NCBI GenBank assembly: GCA_963703125.1
Contig: OY969790.1
Location: forward strand, 1,550,001-1,614,000
DNA length: 64,000 nt
From: MFD04716-140 sp963703125
GTDB lineage: Bacteria > Bacteroidota > Bacteroidia > Flavobacteriales > Flavobacteriaceae
Direction: 5' to 3'
The position numbers and the translations under genes were made by a program. The notes below the pieces were generated by a model, which worked only from the letters and a program-made list of their open reading frames with translations, was not told the origin of the DNA and searched no databases. Numbering within the stretch: the stretch's first letter is position 1; every line of letters begins with the position of its first letter. Below are positions 53,215 through 61,768 of the stretch, one piece after another.

Positions 53215-54426
53215 ATGCTAGAAAAGAAAAAAATAGAATACGAAAAAGTCATTTTGATCGGGGTGATCAATGGCAGGCAAAACGAGGTCAAAGTAAAGGA
53301 GTACTTGGACGAACTCGAGTTTCTTACTTATACGGCCGGTGGAGAAGTTTACAGGCGATTTGTTCAGAAAATAGATCTGCCCAATCCCAAAACATTGATT
53401 GGTAGTGGTAAAATGGAGGAAGTTGAGGCCTACGTAACCGAAAATGAAATTGGTACGGTTGTGTTTGATGATGAACTTACCCCTGCCCAACAGCGCAATA
53501 TTGAGAAGCAATTGAAGTGCAAGATTTTGGATCGTACAGGTTTAATTCTTGACATATTCGCGCAACGTGCCCAGACAAGTTATGCGCGCACGCAGGTTGA
53601 ATTGGCCCAATACGAATATTTATTGCCGCGGCTTACCGGTCTTTGGACCCACTTGGAAAGGCAAAAAGGGGGTATTGGTATGAGGGGCACCGGAGAAACC
53701 GAAATAGAGACCGATAGACGAATCGTGCGCGATAGGATAACCTTACTCAAAAAAAAGTTGTTGAAAATCGACAAGCAAATGGAAACCCAACGAGGCAATC
53801 GTGGGGCACTGGTCCGTGTTGCTTTAGTAGGATATACGAACGTAGGCAAGTCGACCCTAATGAACGTTATAAGCAAGAGCGATGTTTTTGCCGAGGACAA
53901 GCTTTTCGCCACATTGGACACTACGGTTCGCAAAGTGGTCATCGGCAACCTTCCATTTTTATTGACGGATACGGTGGGATTTATCAGAAAACTGCCTACC
54001 CAACTGGTTGAAAGTTTCAAAAGCACTTTGGACGAAGTAAGGGAAGCTGATCTTTTGCTTCATGTAGTAGATATTTCCCATCCCCAGTTTGAAGAGCAAA
54101 TTGATTCGGTGAACAAGATCCTATCGGAAATTAAAAGTGCCGATAAGCGAACCATCATGATCTTCAATAAAATTGATCAGTACGAACAGGAACCGTTGGA
54201 TGCGGATGACCTGGTGACCGAAAGAACCGAGAAACACTTCTCAATTGAAGAATGGAAACGAACTTGGATGCAACGAGTAGGAGACAATGCTCTTTTTATA
54301 TCCGCTCTTAATAAAGAGAACCTGGTAGAGTTTCATAAACGCGTTTATGACGAAGTCCGGGATATTCATGTTACCCGGTTCCCGTATAATAATTTCCTGT
54401 ATCCTGAAAATCTGGACGAATATTAG
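53215..54426 (+). CDS. hflX: GTPase HflX
   Basis: A 403-residue ribosome-associated GTPase. The HflX N-terminal domain (LEFLTYTAGGEVYRRFVQKI, TLIGSGKMEEVEAYV, VFDDELTPAQQRNIEKQL) precedes a glycine-rich linker (GGIGMRGTGETEIETDRR) and a G domain with GYTNVGKST (G1), DTVGFI (G3) and NKID (G4). HflX splits stalled ribosomes under stress. It is divergent from the EEP gene with a short spacer. Confidence 0.95.
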   Translation: MLEKKKIEYEKVILIGVINGRQNEVKVKEYLDELEFLTYTAGGEVYRRFVQKIDLPNPKTLIGSGKMEEVEAYVTENEIGTVVFDDELTPAQQRNIEKQLKCKILDRTGLILDIFAQRAQTSYARTQVELAQYEYLLPRLTGLWTHLERQKGGIGMRGTGETEIETDRRIVRDRITLLKKKLLKIDKQMETQRGNRGALVRVALVGYTNVGKSTLMNVISKSDVFAEDKLFATLDTTVRKVVIGNLPFLLTDTVGFIRKLPTQLVESFKSTLDEVREADLLLHVVDISHPQFEEQIDSVNKILSEIKSADKRTIMIFNKIDQYEQEPLDADDLVTERTEKHFSIEEWKRTWMQRVGDNALFISALNKENLVEFHKRVYDEVRDIHVTRFPYNNFLYPENLDEY

Positions 54427-54705
54427 CTCATGGTATTGACTCTAGACAGGTCGTTTATCGGATAAAAGGCACCGCTTATATTTTTCACAACATTACCTAG
54501 GCACTTCACAACAATTATTTAGAGATATCGGTAACGTGCCGTAGTTTTACATAGTAATCAAGTGATAGTGTTGCCCCCAAATCGCACCTTGAGCTTGATT
54601 GAAAATCGAAATGTCTTTTTCCCCAAATCGACATTGACCTATAAAAAATCAACCCGATATTCATCGGAACCAAATTTTACAAGAAGAGACCTACTTAAAA
54701 AAATC

Positions 54706-54730
54706 GCCCCTCGTTTGAGGGGCTTTTTTT
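54706..54730 (+). terminator. Strong rho-independent terminator
   Basis: GCCCCTC and GAGGGGC form a perfect 7-bp GC-rich stem around GTTT, followed by seven T. Upstream A residues may also allow leftward termination. Confidence 0.8.
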
Positions 54731-54963
54731 ATGTTGAATGGATTATACATGCTTTTTATCCGAGTTATCATACGCTTTAACGTATTTTACAACAGTATTG
54801 CATACTTTGACAACAAAAATTTAGAAACCAATTTTGGTAAAATTACATTCGCCCTGTATTTATAAATCATTAATTGTCCCCAAAATTTACAAGCCACAAC
54901 TTAACCTAGAAGATTACACTTTTTTTGACTGTTTTACCAAATTTAACGTATCCTACTTAACAA

Positions 54964-54992
54964 AAAATGCCTTCCAAATGGAAGGCATTTTT
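54964..54992. terminator. Terminator of the DUF3078 gene, bidirectional
   Basis: AAATGCCTTCC and GGAAGGCATTT form an 11-bp stem around AAAT with A and T runs outside, 30 bp past the leftward DUF3078 stop. Confidence 0.8.
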
Positions 54993-55022
54993 ATTATCAA
55001 CTGTTGCAATAAGCCAGCCTGA

Positions 55023-55955
55023 TTAGAATGAATAGTTAAGACCAAACATCCAATAACTCTGTGTTTTAACGTCAATATTGTCAAATGTTGGAGCTGGAAC
55101 AGGAACAGGAATTTGGGCAATGGCATTTGCCAATGATTCTTGCTTGTTATTTCTTAAACCAAACTCAAAACCGAGCCCGATCCCTTTCCAAAGTGTGTAT
55201 CCAAAAGAGTTGATCCATGTCCAGTTTGAGAGGTCACTACTTTTATAGCTCTGAAAGGTGGAAAAGTTGGTCTTAAAATTAATAGCTCCCAATTTCTTGG
55301 TATAGTCCACAACTATTTTGGCACCTGCTGAAGACTCATATACATTGTCTTCTTTAGAAAATACGAAGTTATAGTTCAAAGGGTGAATTACCACGACCAT
55401 ATCGGTTATTGGTGTCCAAGTGGCTCCCACCCCAAGATCCAAATATCCTGGATCATTGAAATTATTGATGATCGATGTTCGATACTCCCCCAAAGCTGAA
55501 ATCGCGAATTTACTACTCAATTTATATCCATATAATGAGACAATATTGAACACATCGGTCGTTCCATTAAAGCTGTCGCTGTCGGTAGCATCATCTTTGT
55601 CATCTAATTTTACCCACTGTAAATTGATATTTCCAGAATTTCTCCAGAAAAACTTCTCGCGATCCAAATTTGCAAATGCGTTTACGGTAGCTCCAATATT
55701 TCCGGAATTGTTATTGGGTTTACCCTGGCCATACCAGTTTTTAAACTCGGATATATTGGCACCAATGGTTCCGAAAGCTCCCTTTTTCCATCCCGGAAAG
55801 GCATCGATTTGGCTTTGAAGTGCATTTACCCTACCTTGAATAGCAGCAATAGAGTCTTTCTTTGTTGCTTGTTCAGCCTTCAATTCGTCAACAGTTTGAG
55901 CAAAGGTTGTGTTCATAGAAAACACAAGTGCGCAAATAAATAATACTCTTTTCAT
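55023..55955 (-). CDS. DUF3078 outer-membrane beta-barrel protein
   Basis: A 310-residue exported protein: signal peptide (MKRVLFICALVFSMNTTFAQ), a short coiled coil with the pattern LKAEQATKKDSIAAIQGRVN, then alternating strands rich in aromatic residues (FKNWYGQGKPNNNSGNIGAT, GIGLGFEFGLRNN) and a terminal phenylalanine (WMFGLNYSF), typical of outer-membrane barrels. Function is unknown. It is last in line after the suf operon but separated from DUF2480 by 76 bp. Confidence 0.85.
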   Translation of the reverse strand: MKRVLFICALVFSMNTTFAQTVDELKAEQATKKDSIAAIQGRVNALQSQIDAFPGWKKGAFGTIGANISEFKNWYGQGKPNNNSGNIGATVNAFANLDREKFFWRNSGNINLQWVKLDDKDDATDSDSFNGTTDVFNIVSLYGYKLSSKFAISALGEYRTSIINNFNDPGYLDLGVGATWTPITDMVVVIHPLNYNFVFSKEDNVYESSAGAKIVVDYTKKLGAINFKTNFSTFQSYKSSDLSNWTWINSFGYTLWKGIGLGFEFGLRNNKQESLANAIAQIPVPVPAPTFDNIDVKTQSYWMFGLNYSF

Positions 55956-56031
55956 AATGTTACCTGTTTATAGTTTAGTTAATGAGCGGCAAATTTAAGA
56001 AATGTTGATATAGTGCCAAGCTTATTAACGA

Positions 56032-56535
56032 TCATTTTTGCTTAAACAGTGGTACGGAAGAGCAGGCTTCACCGTACATTAAACTTTTAACAACGGGTTG
56101 TAACCTATTGGCTAGCATCAAATAAGCATTTGGAGGCACTGGTTTTTTGCCGCAACCTTTTATAATCACGGGCTTATTTTGAAATTGGGAAACATCCAAG
56201 TTCTCAATTACAGTTTGGTATAATAACGTCTCCAATGTTTCAAGGGTGCCTTGAACAACCTTTCGAGTGTACGGCTGTAATTTTGTAGTCACTAGCAAAT
56301 AGGCCCACCCTGGAACAATTGCATCTGAAGAGCAGTGCATGGCGACAAAGGAATCTCTATATTGACTCCAATCGTGCGCATCTAACGAGGCCCGAAATTC
56401 CTTCTCGCGGAGAATAATTCCTTCGTGTAGCCATTCCTTAATATCCAAAAGAGTGCGCTTACCGGGAGTATAATAATCCTCCAAATCAAAGGTTACCAGT
56501 TGACTTTGAGCTACCCTATTTATTATTTCGGACAT
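56032..56535 (-). CDS. DUF2480 family protein
   Basis: A 167-residue protein opening MSEIINRVAQSQLVTFDLED, with MHCSSDAIVPGWAYLLVTTK and KPVIIKGCGKKPVPPNAYL. The family is common in Bacteroidota, often behind suf genes, and has no proven function. Its conserved cysteines and this location suggest a link to Fe-S cluster work, which is inference. It follows the DUF59 gene by 28 bp. Confidence 0.85.
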   Translation of the reverse strand: MSEIINRVAQSQLVTFDLEDYYTPGKRTLLDIKEWLHEGIILREKEFRASLDAHDWSQYRDSFVAMHCSSDAIVPGWAYLLVTTKLQPYTRKVVQGTLETLETLLYQTVIENLDVSQFQNKPVIIKGCGKKPVPPNAYLMLANRLQPVVKSLMYGEACSSVPLFKQK

Positions 56536-56563
56536 TGCGAATCAGTTGTAAGGATTTTGACTT

Positions 56564-56896
56564 TTATAAGAGTCCTAGTTCCAATTTTGCCTCTTCACTC
56601 ATAAGATCTTGGGTCCATGGCGGATCAAAGGTAATCTCGACCTCTGCATCCCGAACGGCATCCAAGGACTTTACTTTTTCCTCGACCTCTACCGGAAGTG
56701 ATTCGGCAACGGGGCAATTTGGAGAGGTAAGAGTCATTAAAATCTTTACTTCGTTATCTTCATTAACAAAAACATCATATACCAGTCCTAATTCATATAT
56801 ATCGACCGGAATTTCGGGATCATAAATGGTCTTTAGGACCTTTACTATCTTTTCTCCCAATTCTTGGGTATCTATTGCTGTTGTTTCTTCGCTCAT
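56564..56896 (-). CDS. DUF59 (MIP18-like) Fe-S assembly protein
   Basis: A 110-residue DUF59 protein with TIYDPEIPVDIYELGLVYDV and MTLTSPNCPVAESLPVEVEE, Cys61 being the conserved cysteine. Relatives (SufT, PaaD, MIP18) take part in Fe-S cluster maturation. It lies 6 bp after sufE and is part of the suf operon. Confidence 0.88.
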   Translation of the reverse strand: MSEETTAIDTQELGEKIVKVLKTIYDPEIPVDIYELGLVYDVFVNEDNEVKILMTLTSPNCPVAESLPVEVEEKVKSLDAVRDAEVEITFDPPWTQDLMSEEAKLELGLL

Positions 56897-56902
56897 CTTC
56901 TT

Positions 56903-57325
56903 TTAATTTAGCTGTGTTTGATACGCCACGGCATACAATTTCAACTGTTTGATCATGCTTACAAGTCCGTTGGCCCTTGTTGGCGACAAATGTTCCTTCA
57001 AACCTATTTCATCAATAAATTGAGTATCCGCATCTATGATATCCTGTGGTTTTTGATTGCTAAAAGCCCGAATCAAAATAGCTATAATTCCCTTGGTAAT
57101 TATAGCATCACTATCCGCTGTAAAAACCAACTTATCTTCTTGCAATTCGGCATGCACCCAAACCTTGCTCTGGCAGCCTTTGATTATATTATCATCGGTT
57201 TTGTACTCTTCTGCGATAAGTGGAAGCGATTTCCCCAATTCGATCATATACTCGTACCGCTGCATCCAATCCTCGAACATTGAAAATTCATCCACTATTT
57301 CTTTCTGAATGCTTTTAATTGTCAT
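56903..57325 (-). CDS. sufE: SufE, sulfur acceptor for SufS
   Basis: A 140-residue protein with the persulfide-accepting Cys51 in DDNIIKGCQSKVWVHAEL and the FSMFEDWMQRYEYMIELGKS N-terminus of SufE. It takes sulfur from the cysteine desulfurase SufS and passes it to SufBCD. It is 74 bp downstream of sufS on the same strand. Confidence 0.93.
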   Translation of the reverse strand: MTIKSIQKEIVDEFSMFEDWMQRYEYMIELGKSLPLIAEEYKTDDNIIKGCQSKVWVHAELQEDKLVFTADSDAIITKGIIAILIRAFSNQKPQDIIDADTQFIDEIGLKEHLSPTRANGLVSMIKQLKLYAVAYQTQLN

Positions 57326-57399
57326 CTCTTGATTTTAAACAAAAATACAATAAGTACGGTTGGGATTCAATAATTTAAGGAAACCATAACGATGATATG

Positions 57400-58626
57400 C
57401 TAGACGAGCATTTTTCTTGCCCTTTGTACCCCTTCAACAAGTATGTCAACTTCAGATATGGTATTATAAAAGCTAAAACTCGCTCTGACGGTTCCGGGAA
57501 TTTTGAAGTAATCCATCACGGGTTGGGCACAATGATGGCCCGTACGAACTGCAATTCCAAGTTTATCGAGTATAGTTCCTATATCGTAGGGGTGAACTCC
57601 ATCTATATTGAAGGAAATAACCGAAGTTTTATTTTTGGCCGTTCCGTAAATTCTCAATCCCTCTATTTCCAATAGTTTTTTAGTGGCATCCTCTAAAAGT
57701 TCGTGCTCATAAGCCGCAATTGCCTCAAATCCGATATTGTTCAAGTAATCCAATGCCGCTCCAAATGCGATTCCACCACAAATATTAGGGGTTCCCGCTT
57801 CAAATTTGTGCGGAAGTTCGGCATAGGTGGTTCTTTCAAAGGTAACTTCGGCAATCATTTCGCCGCCCCCTTGATAGGGAGGCAATTTATTGAGCCATTC
57901 TTCCTTTCCATAAAGCATTCCAACGCCTGTAGGGCCGCACATTTTATGGGCAGAAACCACATAAAAATCAACGCCAAGTTGCTTAACATCGGCCTTGATA
58001 TGAGGTGCGGCCTGAGCCCCGTCTATCAATACTGCTGCCCCAACGGTATGCGCTTTTTTAATAATTTCTTCTATGGGATTAATAGTTCCCAAGGCGTTTG
58101 AAACGTGATTGCAAAATACCAACTTTGTTTTTTCGGAAAGAAGGGAGCCATACAAATCCATTTGCAATTCTCCCCTTTCGTTCATGGGAATCACCTTCAA
58201 AATAGCCCCTGTTCTTTCGCAAAGCATTTGCCAAGGAACGATGTTGGAATGATGCTCCATTGCCGAAACCAGCACCTCATCGCCTTTTTTCAAGATTGAG
58301 GAAAACCCGTTGGCGACTAAATTGATGCCATGGGTCGTCCCCGAGGTGAAAATTATTTCATGGGATTTTGCTGCATTGAAATGAAGCTGTATTTTCCTTC
58401 GGGCCTGTTCATATTTATCGGTCGCTTCCTGCGAAAGCGCATGAACTCCTCTGTGAATATTGGCATTGTAATTTGAATAGTAATCCACAATACAATCTAT
58501 CACCTGCTTTGGAGTTTGGGAAGTTGCCGCGTTGTCGAGGTAAACCAAGGGCTTTCCATTGACCTTTCTATTAAGAATTGGAAAGTCTTTGCGGATGGTA
58601 GATATATCTAAACTAGTTTGTATCAT
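57400..58626 (-). CDS. sufS: Cysteine desulfurase SufS
   Basis: About 408 residues from the ATG at 58624-58626 (MIQTSLDISTIRKDFPILNR); the frame extends three codons to a TTG that is less likely. The PLP lysine lies in FYVVSAHKMCGPTGVGML and the catalytic cysteine in VRTGHHCAQPVMDYF near the C-terminus, as in class II desulfurases. It releases sulfur from cysteine for cluster assembly and works with SufE encoded just downstream. Confidence 0.95.
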   Translation of the reverse strand: MIQTSLDISTIRKDFPILNRKVNGKPLVYLDNAATSQTPKQVIDCIVDYYSNYNANIHRGVHALSQEATDKYEQARRKIQLHFNAAKSHEIIFTSGTTHGINLVANGFSSILKKGDEVLVSAMEHHSNIVPWQMLCERTGAILKVIPMNERGELQMDLYGSLLSEKTKLVFCNHVSNALGTINPIEEIIKKAHTVGAAVLIDGAQAAPHIKADVKQLGVDFYVVSAHKMCGPTGVGMLYGKEEWLNKLPPYQGGGEMIAEVTFERTTYAELPHKFEAGTPNICGGIAFGAALDYLNNIGFEAIAAYEHELLEDATKKLLEIEGLRIYGTAKNKTSVISFNIDGVHPYDIGTILDKLGIAVRTGHHCAQPVMDYFKIPGTVRASFSFYNTISEVDILVEGVQRARKMLV

Positions 58627-58741
58627 AAGAAACAAATAATCGGCCTAGCTGTTGTTAATTCTTAGGTTTTGCAAATCTCCTTAATGGTCAGGTAATCCAA
58701 TTCCCAAATCTTTCTTTTCGTGATGATAAAAAATTCAAGTC

Positions 58742-60058
58742 CTAAAGATCAAACCCCAAATTAACTCCCAACTTATTGGCGATCAACTTATTGATCCGGG
58801 TCTTCAGTTCAGGAATCCGCACACTTTCCAACACATTGTTGGCAAAGGCATACATTAATAAGGCACGGGCTTCCTTTTTGGGAATACCTCTGGATTGAAG
58901 ATAGAAAAGTGCTTCTTCATCCAACTGGCCAATGGTACAGCCATGGGAACATTTTACGTCGTCGGCAAAAATTTCCAACTGTGGTTTGGTATTGATGGTC
59001 GCCTTATCGCTTATAAGGATATTATTGTTCTGTTGAAAGGCATTGGTCTTCTGGGCAATTTTATCCACTATGATCTTGCCATTGAAAACTCCTGTTGAAT
59101 TCTCCCCATATATCCCCTTGTAATCCTGATGGCTTTCACAATTGGGTTCTATATGGTGAACCAAAGTATGGTGGTCAACATGTTGTTTTTCACCCAAAAT
59201 GGTAACTCCCTTCATGGTAGAATCTATGTATTCCCCATTTTGGTAGAAATTAAGGTTGTTACGGGTTAATTTACCCCCAAAAGAAAAGGTATGTACTTTG
59301 ACAACGCTCTTATCCTTTTGATCAATATACGTGTTGTCAATTATAGAAGCCGTCGCTACATTATTCTGAACCTTATAATAATCGACAATGGCATTTTTAC
59401 CTGCATAAATTTCAGTCACAGAATTAGTCAAAACTTCATTCGAGGTCAAGCTTTGATGTCTTTCAATGACCTGTAGCTCTGAATTCTCCTCTGCAATAAT
59501 AAGGCTGCGGGGTTGTAACATTAAAGTAGCCTCGTTTCCCGTTGCGAAATGTAAAATTTCAATAGGCTTCTTTGGCATTTTGTTCTTTGGGATATAGATA
59601 TAGGCGCCCTCTTTACTAAAAGCCGTGTTCAAAGTTGTAAGCGATTCGTCTTTTGATGCTACTTTATTGAAGTACACATCTATAACCTGCTTGTACATCG
59701 GTTTGGTAAGGGCTGAACTCATCAAACAAATATCTACCCCGTCGTGGGTCGTTTCCGATAAGAATGAACTATAAATCCCGTCTACAAAAACAATCTTGTA
59801 GGTATCTATTTCATGAAGAAAATACTTCTTCACATCCTTATACTCGATGGCATCAACCTCCTTGGGAAAGATCGTAAAATCAACTTTCTGTAAATTGTTT
59901 AATGAAGTATATTTCCACGCCTCTTCCTTTTTTGTAGGGAACCCCTTTGTTTCAAAGTTCTTAATGGCTTCAGAACGTATGTCGTGCACGGGATGATCCA
60001 TGTTCACATCGTTCTCGAAAGCCATAAAGGAAGAAATCAATTTTTCTTTTAAATCCAT
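58742..60058 (-). CDS. sufD: Fe-S cluster assembly scaffold subunit SufD
   Basis: A 438-residue protein with TKKEEAWKYTSLNNLQKVDF at the N-terminus and the terminal helix region VKCSHGCTIGQLDEEALFYL followed by QSRGIPKKEARALL, the SufD hallmark. It forms the SufBC2D scaffold in the cytoplasm. It lies 74 bp after sufC. Confidence 0.94.
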   Translation of the reverse strand: MDLKEKLISSFMAFENDVNMDHPVHDIRSEAIKNFETKGFPTKKEEAWKYTSLNNLQKVDFTIFPKEVDAIEYKDVKKYFLHEIDTYKIVFVDGIYSSFLSETTHDGVDICLMSSALTKPMYKQVIDVYFNKVASKDESLTTLNTAFSKEGAYIYIPKNKMPKKPIEILHFATGNEATLMLQPRSLIIAEENSELQVIERHQSLTSNEVLTNSVTEIYAGKNAIVDYYKVQNNVATASIIDNTYIDQKDKSVVKVHTFSFGGKLTRNNLNFYQNGEYIDSTMKGVTILGEKQHVDHHTLVHHIEPNCESHQDYKGIYGENSTGVFNGKIIVDKIAQKTNAFQQNNNILISDKATINTKPQLEIFADDVKCSHGCTIGQLDEEALFYLQSRGIPKKEARALLMYAFANNVLESVRIPELKTRINKLIANKLGVNLGFDL

Positions 60059-60132
60059 ATTTCATCAGTATTTAGCAAGCAATATTTAGTAAGCATTTCT
60101 CTTTGCTACCTACTTATTACTGTTTGCTAGTT

Positions 60133-60885
60133 TTAGATTACCGTTTCTTGCTTCAACCAATCGTATCCCTTTTCCTCAAGTTCCAATGCCAGTTCTTTAC
60201 CTCCAGACTTTACAATTTTTCCATTGTGGAGCACATGAACAAAATCTGGCACTATATATTCCAACAATCGTTGATAGTGGGTAATTACAATCACCGCATT
60301 GTCTTTGCTTTTTAGCTTGTTTACGCCATTGGCGACGATTCGAAGGGCGTCAATATCAAGGCCGGAATCCGTTTCATCCAAAATAGCGAGTTTTGGTTCA
60401 AGCATTGCCATTTGGAAAATCTCGTTCCTTTTCTTCTCACCTCCAGAGAAACCTTCATTCAATGATCTGGACAAGAATTTTCTATCAATTTCCAATAATT
60501 CGGATTTCTCACGAATCATTTTCAACATCTCGTTCGCTGGCATATCCTCCATACCCCGTGCTTTTCTTGATTCATTAATGGCTGTTTTCATAAAGTTGGT
60601 CACTGAAACGCCTGGAATCTCCACTGGATATTGAAACGAAAGAAAAACTCCCTTGTGTGCCCTTTCCTCAGGTGATGAGTCTTCTAAATCCTCTCCATTA
60701 AGGACCACGGTCCCATTGGTCACTTCAAACTCTTCCTTCCCCGCAATTACGGCCGCCAAGGTGCTCTTACCGGAACCGTTCGGCCCCATGATAGCATGTA
60801 CTTCGCCTGCTTTTACTTCCAGGTCTATGCCCCTAAGTATTTCCTTGTCTTCTACGCTTGCATGTAGATTACTGATTTTCAACAT
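60133..60885 (-). CDS. sufC: Fe-S assembly ATPase SufC
   Basis: A 250-residue ABC-type ATPase with Walker A GPNGSGKST (about residues 34-42), signature LNEGFSGGEKKRNEIFQMA and Walker B LAILDETDSGLDIDAL. It drives the SufBC2D complex. It is separated from sufB by a gene for a metallo-beta-lactamase-fold lipoprotein. Confidence 0.96.
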   Translation of the reverse strand: MLKISNLHASVEDKEILRGIDLEVKAGEVHAIMGPNGSGKSTLAAVIAGKEEFEVTNGTVVLNGEDLEDSSPEERAHKGVFLSFQYPVEIPGVSVTNFMKTAINESRKARGMEDMPANEMLKMIREKSELLEIDRKFLSRSLNEGFSGGEKKRNEIFQMAMLEPKLAILDETDSGLDIDALRIVANGVNKLKSKDNAVIVITHYQRLLEYIVPDFVHVLHNGKIVKSGGKELALELEEKGYDWLKQETVI

Positions 60886-60891
60886 TTTATT

Positions 60892-61761
60892 TTAATTTAA
60901 ATATTCTGGTGCCTTTGGCATTTTATTAAAATCTTCCTTTTGATGCTGTAAATAAACCCGCGCATTTTTCTCTTTGGCAAATGCTTCAAAAACATCCATG
61001 CTCTCCAAGGTTTCTGCTACACCCGTATTAAAAATCGGAACCCGCTTATGCTCCCTATTTTCATATAAGTGATACAAATCCCCCGACAATAAGGTGGGAC
61101 CGTTCCGCACTAAATCCAAATACAGTACCTGATGGCCAGGCGTATGACCCGGCATGGATTTTATAATCACCGTGCCATCACCAAATACGTCGTAATCACC
61201 TTTCAACTTTTTGATATTGCTCAATTCTTTTATAGCTTCATAAGTTCCTTCACCGCTATTTTTTGATTCTTCGCTTGTAATAAAATCATACTCTGGTTCT
61301 TGGACCAACCATGTTGCGTTTTTAAAAACGTTTGCGTGACCACTATGATCAAAATGTGTATGTGACAAGGCAATATATTTTATGTCCTCGACCGTCATAC
61401 CTATCGACTTCAATTGGTTTGAAACCGAGTCCTTTCTTGAAACCGTAAATGCATCGCCTGGCGCCGTGAAAGGTTTATCCAACGAAATTAGACTTTCGGG
61501 CAATCCTGCATCCCACATCAAGTTTCCCTTGGGGTGTACTATGACATAAAAAGGATCCACGAATTCTTTGGTCTGACCTCGGTACACAGTGTCCTGCGAA
61601 AATAATTCCAGGTTATTGACCATAACCGTTCCACCATCAAAGGTGTATAACTTTACCACTGGTTTTACCGCTTCGGCTACCTCTTCCTTAGATTCCTTCT
61701 TCGTTTCTCTGCACGAAAAGACAATTAGTAGTAACCCAAATATTAGTATAAATTTCTTCAT
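60892..61761 (-). CDS. Metallo-beta-lactamase-fold lipoprotein (lactonase-like) inside the suf operon
   Basis: A 289-residue protein with a lipoprotein signal (LLIVFSCRET, Cys17) and the metal motif His134-Thr-His136-Phe-Asp138-His139 in ALSHTHFDHSGHANVF, then SMPGHTPGHQVLYLDL and LLSGDLYHLYENREHKR. It resembles N-acyl homoserine lactonase-type hydrolases, but substrate is not established. It lies 7 bp after sufB and 6 bp before sufC, so it is firmly part of the operon, although its periplasmic or outer-membrane location excludes direct work with cytoplasmic SufBCD. Confidence 0.85.
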   Translation of the reverse strand: MKKFILIFGLLLIVFSCRETKKESKEEVAEAVKPVVKLYTFDGGTVMVNNLELFSQDTVYRGQTKEFVDPFYVIVHPKGNLMWDAGLPESLISLDKPFTAPGDAFTVSRKDSVSNQLKSIGMTVEDIKYIALSHTHFDHSGHANVFKNATWLVQEPEYDFITSEESKNSGEGTYEAIKELSNIKKLKGDYDVFGDGTVIIKSMPGHTPGHQVLYLDLVRNGPTLLSGDLYHLYENREHKRVPIFNTGVAETLESMDVFEAFAKEKNARVYLQHQKEDFNKMPKAPEYLN

Positions 61762-61768
61762 TGCTGTT

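Larger units (their letters stand above)
54427..55022. other. 596-bp gap with two terminators and no gene
   Basis: No credible protein frame is visible on either strand. The region holds one terminator 280 bp after the hflX stop and another next to the DUF3078 gene. The distance from hflX to the first terminator leaves room for a small RNA or a long 3' end, but nothing specific is recognised. Confidence 0.5.

Noticed and set aside
54562..54780. 72-codon frame in the gap after hflX
   Set aside because: It reads straight through the strong terminator at 54706-54730 and has no good start.
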